Source: CAYZJD01 sp964483455
Lineage (GTDB): Bacteria; Acidobacteriota; Terriglobia; Bryobacterales; Bryobacteraceae
NCBI GenBank assembly: GCA_964483455.1
Contig: CAZACK010000016.1
Coordinates: 1 to 64,000 of the forward strand
Reading direction: 5' to 3'
DNA length: 64,000 bases
A model generated the notes under the pieces. The model did no database searches. It saw only the letters and a list, made by a program, of their open reading frames with translations, and was not told where the DNA came from. The stretch's first letter is position 1, and the number at the start of each line of letters is the position of its first letter. Shown here piece by piece: positions 52,090 to 61,457 of this stretch. A program made the translations under genes and the position numbers.

Positions 52090-52881
52090 TCAGTCCAGTG
52101 GGAGGCCGGAAACCAGCACTTTCCCCGGCCTCTTTACCTGTACCTTCACGTTGTCCCCCAGAGCAAGATTTCCGGAAAGGGTGAGCGTGTAGTGAGACCG
52201 GACGACCTCGAAGATACGGGGGCCGGGCGGATCCTTCGAAGCCTTCTGCATGTCGCGAAGGTTGAACGAGGCCCCGCCGGTCATCTCGGCGAGTCTCTCG
52301 AACAGACCACGCTCCTGGCCCGCCGCGTACACCGGATAGATCGAAACCCCATTGCGGCGGGCAAGCCGCAGCACGTCGCGCTCGGAGACCCGGCTTGGTC
52401 CCTCCAGGCCGGCCGTCAGCAGGATAATGACGCGGCGGAAGGTTGCGTTCTCGAAGCCTCCATCGATGGCGGCGAACAGGGCATCCAGCACTCTGGGAGT
52501 ATTGCCGTATTTGACTGATCCGATGGCCCGGCGGAGAAGTTCCTGGCTGGAGGTGAAGTCCTGGATAAGGTCGGCCGCGGAGTGAAAGGCGACAATGGCC
52601 ATTTGCTCCTTGGGCTGAAGCTGGGTCGTGAGGTTGTCGGCCACCGGCTGGACAATCCCGCCCAGGAGGCTGGTGTCCAACAGCAGCATGACATCCATCA
52701 GGCCGGTGGAATACTCCGCCGCCTCAACAGCGCGGGGGGTCTTGGCGTCGAGGACGGTGAAATCCTCCGCCTTCAGACCGAGCACGGGTCTGGCGGATTT
52801 CTTCTCGATCACCGTCACCAGCAGTTTGGTGGAGGCGAGAGCTGGTGAGGCGGCAAGCAGGATGGCAACCAGAAACCTCAT
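52090..52881 (-). CDS. Exported VWA-like protein with degenerate metal site
   Basis: From ATG 52881 the 263-residue protein begins with a signal peptide (FLVAILLAASPALAST). An acidobacterial VWA-related region follows (LLVTVIEKKSARPVLGLKAE), then the VWA domain. The MIDAS, DxSxS in the operon at 8-10 kb, here reads DTSLLGG, so one metal-binding Ser is lost. LLTAGLEG replaces the usual TDG. It probably does not bind metal in the ordinary way. TACCAT (52888-52893, minus) ends six bases before ATG with no Shine-Dalgarno. Confidence 0.75.
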   Translation of the reverse strand: MRFLVAILLAASPALASTKLLVTVIEKKSARPVLGLKAEDFTVLDAKTPRAVEAAEYSTGLMDVMLLLDTSLLGGIVQPVADNLTTQLQPKEQMAIVAFHSAADLIQDFTSSQELLRRAIGSVKYGNTPRVLDALFAAIDGGFENATFRRVIILLTAGLEGPSRVSERDVLRLARRNGVSIYPVYAAGQERGLFERLAEMTGGASFNLRDMQKASKDPPGPRIFEVVRSHYTLTLSGNLALGDNVKVQVKRPGKVLVSGLPLD

Positions 52882-53042
52882 GGAGACATGGTAGCTCGGG
52901 CATGGGTGGCCCCGAGACCGAAGTGGCCGTTGCCGCGCCGGGCCGACGCGAACGGGCGGAGGGCCGGCGAAAAGACAATCAAAAGTCAAAGATCAAAGAG
53001 CAAAAACCAAGGTGCGCCTTCGGCGGGCTCTTGGTTGTGGGT

Positions 53043-54143
53043 CTACGACTCGGTTTTCTCGACGAGGCGATCGACGGCGATGCCGTAGATCGCCGGCAGG
53101 CCGTCGCGGTCGCTTTGAAAAAAGACCATCTGGCTGTCCGGAGAGAAGATCGGGTTGACGCTCATGGGGTCGGACGCGCGATGCTCGCAGAGGGTGAGTT
53201 CCCTGCGGGTGACCCTCAGGAGGATGAGGACATAAGGGGAGGCCTTGCTGCCGCTGGCGCCCACGAAGACCGACGCGTCGGCGTTGCGGGAGAACTGAAC
53301 GAATTGGCTGGTCGGGGCCACCTGCCGGTCGGTGTTGAAGTCCGGCGTGTGCTCGCGGATGGTGTGGAGGGCCTTTGGGTCCTCGGGGAAATGCAAATAG
53401 AGCACAGTCATGCCGTCGGCCGACCACATGGCGGGGCCGATGCGTCCTGGTGCGGTCTTCAGCCTGCGGGTCTGGCCGCCATAGGCCGCCAGCCACAGCG
53501 AATCCCCCTGGCGATACAAGATTCCGGCGCGCTTCGGCCGGGGGAGGGGATCGCTCAATTCCGCCTCGGCTTCGACGACGGTAGATGGCTCACCCTTGAG
53601 CAGCGGCGCCATTCGCAGCCGGGCCGAGTCTTGCCGGCGCTCGACGAGGAACGCGTGCAAGCCATCGCCGGAGACGGCGAAGCCGCGACCGCGCCGCCAA
53701 CCATCGGGAACGCGATAGGCGAGACGGGCGCGCAGACTGGAGAACGCGATCCGTCGCAACTCCGGACCGTCGAAGCAGAAAAACCCCCGCTCGTCCGGCA
53801 TCAGCCACGGCGAGGAGGTGTCCAGATCCTGAGCCGCGGTGAGGACTCGCGACTCGCCGGTTTTCCAATCCAGCCGGCACACTTGCCAGGAGCCGGTGAG
53901 GTTGCTGGAGTAGAGCAGGAAGTTGCCGCGCCTGGAAACGGCGGGGGAGTAGTAGGAGGGAAGCAGGCTCGAGTGGGAAGGGCTGGTGAGCCGGATGACT
54001 TCGAAGTCGGTGGCGGGGTCGACGGTGCGGGTGCGCTCCGAGGGGAATACCCGGTTCCTATCGTCGGCGGCCAGTGTGCCGAAGGCCGCCAGACTGGAGA
54101 GAAAACCGCGGCGCGTCCACCCTCGGCGGGCGGAAGCCTGCAT
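53043..54143 (-). CDS. Tat-signal beta-propeller protein, oligogalacturonate lyase-like / TolB-like
   Basis: The 366-residue protein has a twin-arginine signal (WTRRGFLSSLAAFGTLAADD). Blades typical of TolB/oligogalacturonate lyase-type propellers follow: YYSPAVSRRGNFLLYSSNLT, WQVCRLDWKTGESRVLTAAQ, PIFSPDSQMVFFQSDRDGLP. His residues in HTIREHTPDF could match metal ligands of the lyase. The lyase call is tentative, so it may be a non-enzymatic TolB-like protein. TAGCAT (54150-54155, minus) ends six bases before ATG 54143, so it is predicted leaderless. Confidence 0.6.
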   Translation of the reverse strand: MQASARRGWTRRGFLSSLAAFGTLAADDRNRVFPSERTRTVDPATDFEVIRLTSPSHSSLLPSYYSPAVSRRGNFLLYSSNLTGSWQVCRLDWKTGESRVLTAAQDLDTSSPWLMPDERGFFCFDGPELRRIAFSSLRARLAYRVPDGWRRGRGFAVSGDGLHAFLVERRQDSARLRMAPLLKGEPSTVVEAEAELSDPLPRPKRAGILYRQGDSLWLAAYGGQTRRLKTAPGRIGPAMWSADGMTVLYLHFPEDPKALHTIREHTPDFNTDRQVAPTSQFVQFSRNADASVFVGASGSKASPYVLILLRVTRRELTLCEHRASDPMSVNPIFSPDSQMVFFQSDRDGLPAIYGIAVDRLVEKTES

Positions 54144-54191
54144 AGGACCATGCTAGCAGGTGGACGGCGGCGGCATTCTGCCGGTGAGTAG

Positions 54192-54214
54192 GACGCGGCG
54201 CAGGGCGCCGCGTC
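54192..54214. repeat. Perfect 10-bp GC hairpin
   Basis: GACGCGGCGC-AGG-GCGCCGCGTC lies between the propeller gene and the hybrid kinase gene, both read leftward. It is a candidate terminator stem for the kinase transcript, though no T tract follows. Confidence 0.6.
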
Positions 54215-54330
54215 AGTGGGAGCGCCGGCAGCCGGACGCAGGACTCCTCCGGAGAGGGCAGCGAGAGATTGTCGAGGGTGAGGGCGCGCCTCCGGCCGTC
54301 GGGACGCGGGGTGCCGCCGCGCCGCAGGAA

Positions 54331-56238
54331 TCATTGCACGTCGAGCAGGTCGCGGAGCTTGTTGAGTAGCAAGTCCGGCGTGAACGGCTTCTGGAGGAAG
54401 GCCTCTCCGGCTTCAAAGCGGTCCCGCGGGAGCGACAGTTCGTCGGCATAACCGGAGACATACAAGACCTTCATGCCGCGTCGCTGTTCGCGGATGCGGC
54501 GCGCCAGGTCGGCCCCGCTCAAGCGGGGCATCACCACATCGGTCAACAGCAGGCCGATCGGCCCGGGGTAGGCGGCCGCCTTGTGCAACGCATCATCCGC
54601 ATCGCGGGCTTCGAGCACCGTGTAGCCGCTCCGGTGGAGGACCTCCTTGAGAAGGAGGCGGACGCCGGCTTCGTCTTCCACCAGCAGGATGGTCTCGGTA
54701 CCGGGCAGAGGTCTGCGGACACTGCCGTTGCGGGGTTGCTGCTCCGGCGGCGACAGCGCCGCCGGCAGGAACAGGCGGATGGTCGTTCCCTTACCCGGCT
54801 CACTGATCACGTCGATGTGACCGCCGATCTGCGTTACGGTCGCGTAGACGATGGAAAGCCCGAGGCCGGTGCCCTTGCCGGGGTGTTTGGTCGTGTAGAA
54901 GGGCTCGAAGACGTGGCTCTTCGTTTCCTCGTCCATGCCGTGGCCGGTATCGGACACAGCCAGGAGAACATAGCGGCCCGGGCTGGCCCCAACGTGAGTC
55001 CGCGCGTACTCCTCGCCGATTTCGACGGCGCCGGTCTCGATGGCCAGCCGGCCGCCGTCGGGCATGGCATCGCGGGCGTTCAGCACCAGGTTCATGAGCA
55101 CCTGTTCGATTTGCGCGGCGTCGACGCGGATGTTCCCGGCGTCCGATGCCAACCGCAATTGCAAGCTGACGTTGTCCGGGGTCACCCGCCGCAGCAGCTT
55201 GTCCATGCCGGCGACGATGGCGTTGACTGCCACGACGGCGGGCGAGGAGGAATGCCGGCGGGTAAATGACAGCAGCCGGCTGGTGAGGGTGGAGGCCCGA
55301 TCGGCGGCGCGAACGATCTCCTCCGCCTCGCCCCGGAGGGCGCTGCCCTCGGGCAAGGAATCGAGCAGCAACTGGGCATAGCCGCCGATGACCATGAGGT
55401 AGTTGTTGAAGTCGTGCGCCAGGCCGCCAGCCAGCCGGCCCACGGCCTCCATCTTCTGCGCCTCGCGAAACTCCAGTTCCAGTCGCTTGCGGGCGGTAAC
55501 GTCGCGCACCAACGCCACTGCCTCGGCCTCGCCGCATTTCACCACGCGGGCCTCGTAGTCCCGCACGTCGCCGCCCTCGTCGAGCTGGTACTCGAAGGAC
55601 TGGGTTTCACCAGTCTGCATGGCCCTGCGCAAAGCATCCATGGCTCTGCCCGCCATCGAAGGCGGGGTCACCTCGAGAATCGACTTGCCGATGAACTCTC
55701 GCGGTGGCAGCAGCGGGCCAAACTCCTTGGAGACTTTGCAGTCCAGATACACGCCGTCCGCGCTCAAGCGCAACATCATGTCGGGCAGCGCGTCCAGGAG
55801 GGCCCGATTGGTTTCTTCGCTTCGTCTCAGCGCCTCTTCCATGCGCTTGCGCCTGGTGATGTCCCGCTTGGCCGCGGCCCAGTATCGCAACCTTCCGTCT
55901 TCGCCGAAAATCGGAAAGATGTAGATGTCCGTCCAGAACTCGGTGCCGTCCTTGCGATAGTTGATCAGCTCGGCGCGCACCGGCTCGCGGTTCACGAGTG
56001 CAAGGCGAATCCGGTCGAGCTCCTGCCGCCGGGTCTTCTCGCCTTGCAGGATTCGCGGCGTCTTGCCAAGCACTTCTTCCGGCTTGTAGCCCGTAATCCG
56101 TGTGAAGGCGCGGTTGACGAACACGATCCGCTGGCCGTTGCCGTTCGGCGGGTCGGCCTCGGTGATCATGATCGCATCGCCGGACTCGCGGACCACCGCC
56201 TCGCAGAGCCGCAGCCATTGTTCGGGTTCCTGGAACAT
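54331..56238 (-). CDS. Hybrid sensor histidine kinase with two PAS domains and a receiver
   Basis: From ATG 56238 the 635-residue cytosolic protein has PAS-PAC 1 (RIVFVNRAFTRITGYKPEEV) and PAS 2 (LDALPDMMLRLSADGVYLDC). The His-box LAHDFNNYLMVIGGYAQLLL follows, then an ATPase domain (MNLVLNARDAMPDGG; VSDTGHGMDEETKSHVFEPF; GTGLGLSIVYA) and a receiver with phosphorylated Asp in LLLTDVVMPRLSGADLA. No membrane segments are seen. ATG 56238 follows GGGAG by about seven bases and a CATAAT box (56261-56266), so I prefer it over ATG 56283. Output is unknown because no partner gene is nearby. Confidence 0.9.
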   Translation of the reverse strand: MFQEPEQWLRLCEAVVRESGDAIMITEADPPNGNGQRIVFVNRAFTRITGYKPEEVLGKTPRILQGEKTRRQELDRIRLALVNREPVRAELINYRKDGTEFWTDIYIFPIFGEDGRLRYWAAAKRDITRRKRMEEALRRSEETNRALLDALPDMMLRLSADGVYLDCKVSKEFGPLLPPREFIGKSILEVTPPSMAGRAMDALRRAMQTGETQSFEYQLDEGGDVRDYEARVVKCGEAEAVALVRDVTARKRLELEFREAQKMEAVGRLAGGLAHDFNNYLMVIGGYAQLLLDSLPEGSALRGEAEEIVRAADRASTLTSRLLSFTRRHSSSPAVVAVNAIVAGMDKLLRRVTPDNVSLQLRLASDAGNIRVDAAQIEQVLMNLVLNARDAMPDGGRLAIETGAVEIGEEYARTHVGASPGRYVLLAVSDTGHGMDEETKSHVFEPFYTTKHPGKGTGLGLSIVYATVTQIGGHIDVISEPGKGTTIRLFLPAALSPPEQQPRNGSVRRPLPGTETILLVEDEAGVRLLLKEVLHRSGYTVLEARDADDALHKAAAYPGPIGLLLTDVVMPRLSGADLARRIREQRRGMKVLYVSGYADELSLPRDRFEAGEAFLQKPFTPDLLLNKLRDLLDVQ

Positions 56239-56340
56239 CCACAGCTCCCAGTCCTCAGGTATTATGACAGTTTCTCCGCGCATCGCATCGGGGAACCGGA
56301 CCGCTGCGCAGACTCGGCGTGTGCCTGAATTGGAGGAATC

Positions 56341-56976
56341 GTGATGCGTATTCGTCTTTCGGTGGCAGTGTTGCTCGGCGCCTTGGTCATCTCATGTGCG
56401 CAGGGCCAGGAGCCGAAATGGCCGGAATGGGAACAACTGTTCAACGGGAAGGACTTGACCGGATGGGTCAAGGTCGGCAACGAAAAGTGGGATGTCGAGG
56501 ACGGCGCCATCCACGGAATGGGTGTCACCAAAGAGTACGGCTACCTGCGGACGGTGAAGAAATACAAGGATTTCAATATGTCGCTGCGCTTCAAGTGCGA
56601 GGCCGGCGGCAACAGCGGCGTCTTTTTCCACGTGGATTTCAAGCCCGGCACAGCCGACGTGAGCCAGGGCCTGCAATTCGAAATCGACCGCAAGATCGGC
56701 AACCACACGGGCGGCCTCTACGGAGACGGCCGCCAATGGATCGCCTGGCCGGCGCCGGAACACGAAGGCGTCCTGCGGCCGAACGACTGGAACGATTACC
56801 TGCTGACGGTGATCGGCAACCGCTACATCGCGCGGTTGAACGGCGTGACGGTGGTCGACTTCACGGATCCGACGCCGAAGTCCTTCGACGGATACATTGC
56901 GTTGCAGCTTCACTCGGGCGGGGAAGGGAACATGCGGTTCAAGGACATTTACATCCGGGACCTGACAAAGCGGTAG
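56341..56976 (+). CDS. DUF1080 (3-keto-disaccharide hydrolase-type) exported protein
   Basis: The 211-residue protein has a signal peptide (LSVAVLLGALVISCAQGQ), possibly a lipoprotein because of the Cys. A single concanavalin-like DUF1080 domain follows: WEQLFNGKDLTGWVKVGNEK, WDVEDGAIHGMGVTKEYGYL, FKCEAGGNSGVFFHVDF and GYIALQLHSGGEGNMRFKDI. The family hydrolyses 3-keto-glycosides or binds glycans. Start is GTG 56341 or ATG 56344 with GGAGGAA ahead. It stands just upstream of glycogen phosphorylase but is separated by about 100 bases. Confidence 0.9.
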   Translation: MMRIRLSVAVLLGALVISCAQGQEPKWPEWEQLFNGKDLTGWVKVGNEKWDVEDGAIHGMGVTKEYGYLRTVKKYKDFNMSLRFKCEAGGNSGVFFHVDFKPGTADVSQGLQFEIDRKIGNHTGGLYGDGRQWIAWPAPEHEGVLRPNDWNDYLLTVIGNRYIARLNGVTVVDFTDPTPKSFDGYIALQLHSGGEGNMRFKDIYIRDLTKR

Positions 56977-57079
56977 GCGGGACCGCACGGAGCCCGGCGG
57001 CGTGCGCGCGCACGCGGCAGGGCGGAGCGAATCGGCGTCAATCTTTTGCTACCCTGAGTAGTTACCCCGAACACTGCTG

Positions 57080-59641
57080 ATGGCTTTTGAGATCCACCCT
57101 CTTCGCGAGTTTCTGGTCCGCCCGCGCGTGCCGAATTCGCTGTCGCGATTGGTCGAGCTGGCCTACAACCTGCTGTATAGCTGGGATCCGTCGATCCGCG
57201 CCTTGTTCCGCCGGCTCGATCCGGCTCTTTGGAAGGTGTGCAACCGCAATCCCGTGCTGATGCTCGGGCGGGTCGCGCAGCCGGTGCTGGAAAGGGCGGC
57301 CACCGACGCGCGCTACCTGGCGATGTACCGGTCGACCTGCGAACGCTACGACAGCTACATGCAGTCCTCCGAGCGCCCCTCCGGCGACAAGCTGGTCGCC
57401 TATTTCTCGATGGAGTACGGCATCGTCGAGTGCCTTCCCGTCTATTCCGGCGGCCTCGGATTGCTTTCCGGAGATTTTCTTAAGGCGTGTAGCGATTCCG
57501 GCGAGTCACTGGTCGGGGTCGGCCTGTTGTACCAAAAGGGTTATCACGAGCAGGCCCTGAATCCGGACGGCTGGCAGCAGGAGCGGTACCCCGTCAACGA
57601 TTTCTACACGCTGCCGATACGCCCGGTCGTCGATGCGCAGGGCAAGGAGTTGAAGGTCAGCGTCAAACTGCCCGGCGGGCCGGTGTGGGTGCGGGTCTGG
57701 TACACGGACGTCGGGCGGGTCAAGCTCTACCTGCTCGACACCAACATCGTGGAGAACGCGAATTCCGAGTACCGGGACATCACCGACCAGCTTTACGGCG
57801 GCGACAACACCACCCGCATCCGGCAAGAGGTCGTGCTGGGGATCGGTGGAGTCCGCGCGCTGAAGGCGCTTGGCCTGGAGCCGACCGTATTTCACATGAA
57901 TGAAGGCCATTCGGCCTTCCTGGCGCTGGAGCGGATTCGAGTCCTGATGCGGGAACACGGGCTGAGTTTCGAGGAAGGCCTGGAAGCATCCCGCTCGAAC
58001 AACGTCTTCACCACGCACACCTCGGTGGCGGCCGGGATCGACCTTTTCGACCCGGGCCTGATGTACGAATACTTCCGCGATTACTGTCACGAGACGGGCA
58101 TCGAGTTCGAGCGGCTGATGTCGCTGGGCCGCTGGAATCCGCGGGACCCCAACGAGCGGTTCTCGATGGCCATCCTGGCGATTCAGACCTCCTCCTACCG
58201 CAACGCCGTCAGCCGCCTGCACCGCAGCGTGTCGCAGCGAATGTGGTCCGGGCTTTGGCCGCAGCTTCCGGTCTGGGAGGTGCCCATCAGTTCCGTGACC
58301 AACGGCGTGCACCTGCGCACCTGGGTCAACACGGATCTGAGCGAGCTGTACGACCAGTATCTGCAACCCGACTGGCGCGACCAATGGGACGATCCGAAGA
58401 CCTGGGAGCAGGTCAAGGAAATCCCGGATCACGAGTTGTTCGAGGTGCACCGCCGCCGCAAGCGGCGCATGATTAACTTCATTCGCGAGCGGCTGGAACA
58501 ATGTGCGGTGGCGCGAAAGGCGTCGGCAACGGAGGTGCAGCGGGCGCGGGAGGTGCTGGACCCGGACGCGCTAACCATCGGCTTTGCGCGGCGCTTCGCG
58601 ACTTACAAACGGGCCACGCTGCTGTTCCGCGACGTGAACCGGCTGAAGCGGATCCTCGGAAACGCCAAGATGCCCGTGCAGGTGGTCATTGCCGGCAAGG
58701 CTCATCCGAAGGATCACCCCGGCAAGATGCTGATCCGGGAGATCGTTCAGCTCTCCCGGGATCCCGAGCTGTCCATGCGCCTGGTGTTCGTGGAAGACTA
58801 CGGCATGATGGTGGCCCGCGAACTCGTGCAGGGCGTCGATCTCTGGCTCAACAACCCGCGCCGCGAAGAGGAGGCGTGCGGAACCAGCGGGATGAAAGCG
58901 GGCATGAACGGCGTGCTGAACATGAGTATCCTCGACGGCTGGTTCGACGAAGCCTACGAACAGACCGGCGGATGGGCGATCGGCGACCGCGAGGCCTATG
59001 CGGAAGACCAGGACGAGATCCACGCGCGGGCGATCTACTCGCTGCTGGAGAATGAAGTCATCCCGATGTTTTTTAGCCGCGGCAACGATGGGGTACCGGT
59101 GGAGTGGGTCCAGAGGATGAAGCAGTCCATCATGTACCTCAGCCGGCAGTTCAACAGCCGCCGGATGGCGGCCGAGTATGTCTCCCAGGCTTACGATCCG
59201 GCGCACGCCACTTACCTGGACCTCAGCCGGAACGGCTTCGCGAAGGTGCGGGATACAACGAGGTGGAACGCCGAGGTGGTAAGGGTCTGGGACCGGGTGA
59301 GCTTCGTCGACCTGGGGCCGGCGCCGGATGGGGCGGTCGTCAGCGGCCGGCCAATCCCCGTGCGGGTGGCGGTGGATCTGGCCGGATTGAGGCCGGGCGA
59401 CGTGCGGGTGGAAGTTGTGGTGGGACGGGTAGGGCCGAGCGGCCACCTGGAAGAAGCCGAAGTGATGCTTCTCCCGCCGGTGGAGGAGCGCGATTCGGTG
59501 TTCGTTTTCGCCAAGGAGATCCTGCCACAGCAGACCGGCCGTCTCGGCTACACGCTGCGGATCGCCCCCAACCATCATGAGGACCCTCTGACGCGGCCGT
59601 GCAATCCGCTCTTGAAGTGGGGGACGGAGGCGGGGAAGTAG
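57080..59641 (+). CDS. glgP: Alpha-glucan (glycogen/maltodextrin) phosphorylase
   Basis: The 853-residue enzyme cleaves alpha-1,4-glucans with phosphate to glucose 1-phosphate. It is of the short TIGR02094-like GlgP type. LAYNLLYSWDPSIRALFRRL is at the N-terminus, then AYFSMEYGIVECLPVYSGGL, HMNEGHSAFLALERIRVLMR and FARRFATYKRATLLFRDVNR. The PLP-binding Lys lies in CGTSGMKAGMNGVLNMSILD (about residue 605). All expected motifs are present. ATG 57080 lacks a strong ribosome site. It probably drains glycogen stores in this carbohydrate-rich region. Confidence 0.95.
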   Translation: MAFEIHPLREFLVRPRVPNSLSRLVELAYNLLYSWDPSIRALFRRLDPALWKVCNRNPVLMLGRVAQPVLERAATDARYLAMYRSTCERYDSYMQSSERPSGDKLVAYFSMEYGIVECLPVYSGGLGLLSGDFLKACSDSGESLVGVGLLYQKGYHEQALNPDGWQQERYPVNDFYTLPIRPVVDAQGKELKVSVKLPGGPVWVRVWYTDVGRVKLYLLDTNIVENANSEYRDITDQLYGGDNTTRIRQEVVLGIGGVRALKALGLEPTVFHMNEGHSAFLALERIRVLMREHGLSFEEGLEASRSNNVFTTHTSVAAGIDLFDPGLMYEYFRDYCHETGIEFERLMSLGRWNPRDPNERFSMAILAIQTSSYRNAVSRLHRSVSQRMWSGLWPQLPVWEVPISSVTNGVHLRTWVNTDLSELYDQYLQPDWRDQWDDPKTWEQVKEIPDHELFEVHRRRKRRMINFIRERLEQCAVARKASATEVQRAREVLDPDALTIGFARRFATYKRATLLFRDVNRLKRILGNAKMPVQVVIAGKAHPKDHPGKMLIREIVQLSRDPELSMRLVFVEDYGMMVARELVQGVDLWLNNPRREEEACGTSGMKAGMNGVLNMSILDGWFDEAYEQTGGWAIGDREAYAEDQDEIHARAIYSLLENEVIPMFFSRGNDGVPVEWVQRMKQSIMYLSRQFNSRRMAAEYVSQAYDPAHATYLDLSRNGFAKVRDTTRWNAEVVRVWDRVSFVDLGPAPDGAVVSGRPIPVRVAVDLAGLRPGDVRVEVVVGRVGPSGHLEEAEVMLLPPVEERDSVFVFAKEILPQQTGRLGYTLRIAPNHHEDPLTRPCNPLLKWGTEAGK

Positions 59642-59923
59642 GGCCGGCTGCCAGCCTGGGCTTGGGGGAGCCAGCACAGCCCCCCTGGCTTTTCTCCGGA
59701 ATTCGTGGTACATATTGTCTTGGGGACCCGGCGGGGAACCACCGTTGGACGACAGCAAGCCTCCGCCGCCCGCCAATATTCCTCTAACCCCTCGCAGCCG
59801 GGGCCGGGAGTGTAAAGTTGCCGGCCCCTGGGGTCGATCATCGACATACGGGATTCCCATCGTGAGCTGTCACAAAGCGCCTCGCCTCACTCGAAGCTAA
59901 AGTTGCTAGGAGCCCTAGCGGCC
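59642..59923. other. Intergenic leader with two hairpins upstream of the zinc-ribbon gene
   Basis: GGGGCCGG (59800-59807) pairs with CCGGCCCC (59821-59828) around a 13-base loop. Nearer the gene, GCTAGG-AGC-CCTAGC (59905-59919) is a perfect small hairpin containing the AGGAG ribosome site of the next gene. No coding sequence is recognised. A leader that hides the ribosome site is possible. Confidence 0.5.
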
Positions 59924-60394
59924 ATGGACAACGAAAGAAAGTACCGACAACGCGGGTACCAGGATTCCGGCTGGGAATCCCGAAAACCGGAGGAGCGGCC
60001 AAAGCCGCAAGGCCCGAAACCGCCGATCGACGTCACCGGTCCGCGCCTTCCGCGCCTGGTGCAGACCGTGGTCGCAGCGCGCTGCTACAATTGCGCGATT
60101 ACCTTGCCCACGGATACGGATTTCCGGGGTGCTTGTCCCAAGTGCAACGTGGCGCTGCACTGCTGCAAGCAGTGCGCGCACTTCGAACCGTCCACGCGGT
60201 TCCAGTGCCTGAAGCCGATTCCGGCCCGGATTCCCGCCAAGGACCAAGCGAACCAGTGCGAGTGGTTTGGACCGCGTGTGACAGTAGCCCGCGACGCGGC
60301 GCCGTCGGGCAACTCGACGGTTGCCGGATCGGCCTCGGTGGAACGCCGGCCAAGCGACGCCCGGGCCGCCTTCGACAACCTGTTCAAGAAATAG
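59924..60394 (+). CDS. Zinc-ribbon-like protein of unknown function
   Basis: From ATG 59924 the 156-residue protein has a charged, Pro-rich N-terminus. A cluster of Cys follows: CYNCAITLPTDTDFRGACPK, then CNVALHCCKQCAHFEP and CLKPI, ending CEWFGP. Eight or more Cys suggest two zinc ribbons. No signal peptide or membrane segment is seen. I do not recognise a named family. It is likely native, and precedes the dehydrogenase gene by 23 bases, so may be co-transcribed. Confidence 0.75.
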   Translation: MDNERKYRQRGYQDSGWESRKPEERPKPQGPKPPIDVTGPRLPRLVQTVVAARCYNCAITLPTDTDFRGACPKCNVALHCCKQCAHFEPSTRFQCLKPIPARIPAKDQANQCEWFGPRVTVARDAAPSGNSTVAGSASVERRPSDARAAFDNLFKK

Positions 60395-60417
60395 CCGAGC
60401 CGCGCGAGTTACCGACG

Positions 60418-61455
60418 ATGCGAGTCGCCGAGCTCATCGAGTCTCGCCACTTCGAAATCGCACAAGGGACCGCGTGCGATCCCGGCGCGGGGGAGGTCCA
60501 GGTTCGGGTCCATTCCGTGGGTGTCTGCGGCTCGGATCTGCACTACTTCGCGGAAGGCGGCATCGGCGACACGCCGTGCGTGTTCCCCATGGTGCTCGGC
60601 CACGAACCTACCGGAACGGTTGTCAGGACCGGCAACGGCGTGAGCGGCTGGTCGGCGGGAGACCGCGCCGCCCTCGAACCGGCCGTCTACTGCTACCACT
60701 GTGAGTTTTGTTTGACCGGGCGTCACAACGTCTGCGCGAATCTTCGCTTCCTGAGCATGCCGGGCGACCCCGGCTATTTTCGGGATTACGTCAACCTTCC
60801 GGTGCGCAACCTCCTTCCGCTTCCGGACCGGCTTGGGTTCCGCGAAGGCACGCTCTTCGAGCCCCTGGCAGTGATCCTCCATTCGATGAAGTTCGTGGCG
60901 CTCCAGCCGGGGGAGACCGCGGCGGTGTTTGGCGCCGGACCGATCGGGCTGCTGACCATCGCCGTGCTGAAGATGTCGGGCGCCCGGCGGATTCTGGCGG
61001 TCGAGCCGGTGGCGCACCGGCGCGAACTGGCGACGGCGGTAGGAGCCGACGCGGCGCTGGACCCGTCCTCCGCCGATCCGGTTGCGGAGATCCTGAGCGA
61101 CACGGGAAATCGCGGCGTCGACGTGGCCATCGATTGCGCCGCCAGGGGCGGCAGCATCAACCACTGCGTGGAGGTTGCGCGCAACGCCGGCAGAGTCGTG
61201 ATTACGGGAATCCCAGGCGAGACCTATGTGCCACTCGAATTTCACCCCATCCGCCGCAAGGAACTGGTGATCTACAACGTGCGGCGGTCGAATCACGAAT
61301 CGGAGACGGCCCTGGAGCTGCTTCGTGAACAGCCTGGGCGCTTTGCCCCCATCTTGACGCACGCAATGCCTCTGGAGAAGGTGCAACAGGCGTTCACCAT
61401 GCTGGAGCAGTACAGCGATGGGGTGGGCAAGGTCGTGATTGACTTGGCGGAGTAG
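60418..61455 (+). CDS. Zinc-dependent polyol/alcohol dehydrogenase (L-iditol/sorbitol or threonine dehydrogenase-like)
   Basis: The 345-residue enzyme has the catalytic zinc Cys in GVCGSDLHYFAEGGIGDTPC, His-Glu in LGHEPTGTVV, and a structural zinc loop (CYHCEFCLTGRHNVC). The NAD fold is VFGAGPIGLLTIAVLKMSGA. The order and the loop favour sorbitol/xylitol-type dehydrogenases, which make ketoses. Such an enzyme could feed the kinases of this window. ATG 60418 lacks a Shine-Dalgarno but follows the zinc-ribbon gene closely. The end is two bases from the convergent ribulokinase-like gene. Confidence 0.9.
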   Translation: MRVAELIESRHFEIAQGTACDPGAGEVQVRVHSVGVCGSDLHYFAEGGIGDTPCVFPMVLGHEPTGTVVRTGNGVSGWSAGDRAALEPAVYCYHCEFCLTGRHNVCANLRFLSMPGDPGYFRDYVNLPVRNLLPLPDRLGFREGTLFEPLAVILHSMKFVALQPGETAAVFGAGPIGLLTIAVLKMSGARRILAVEPVAHRRELATAVGADAALDPSSADPVAEILSDTGNRGVDVAIDCAARGGSINHCVEVARNAGRVVITGIPGETYVPLEFHPIRRKELVIYNVRRSNHESETALELLREQPGRFAPILTHAMPLEKVQQAFTMLEQYSDGVGKVVIDLAE

Positions 61456-61457
61456 CT

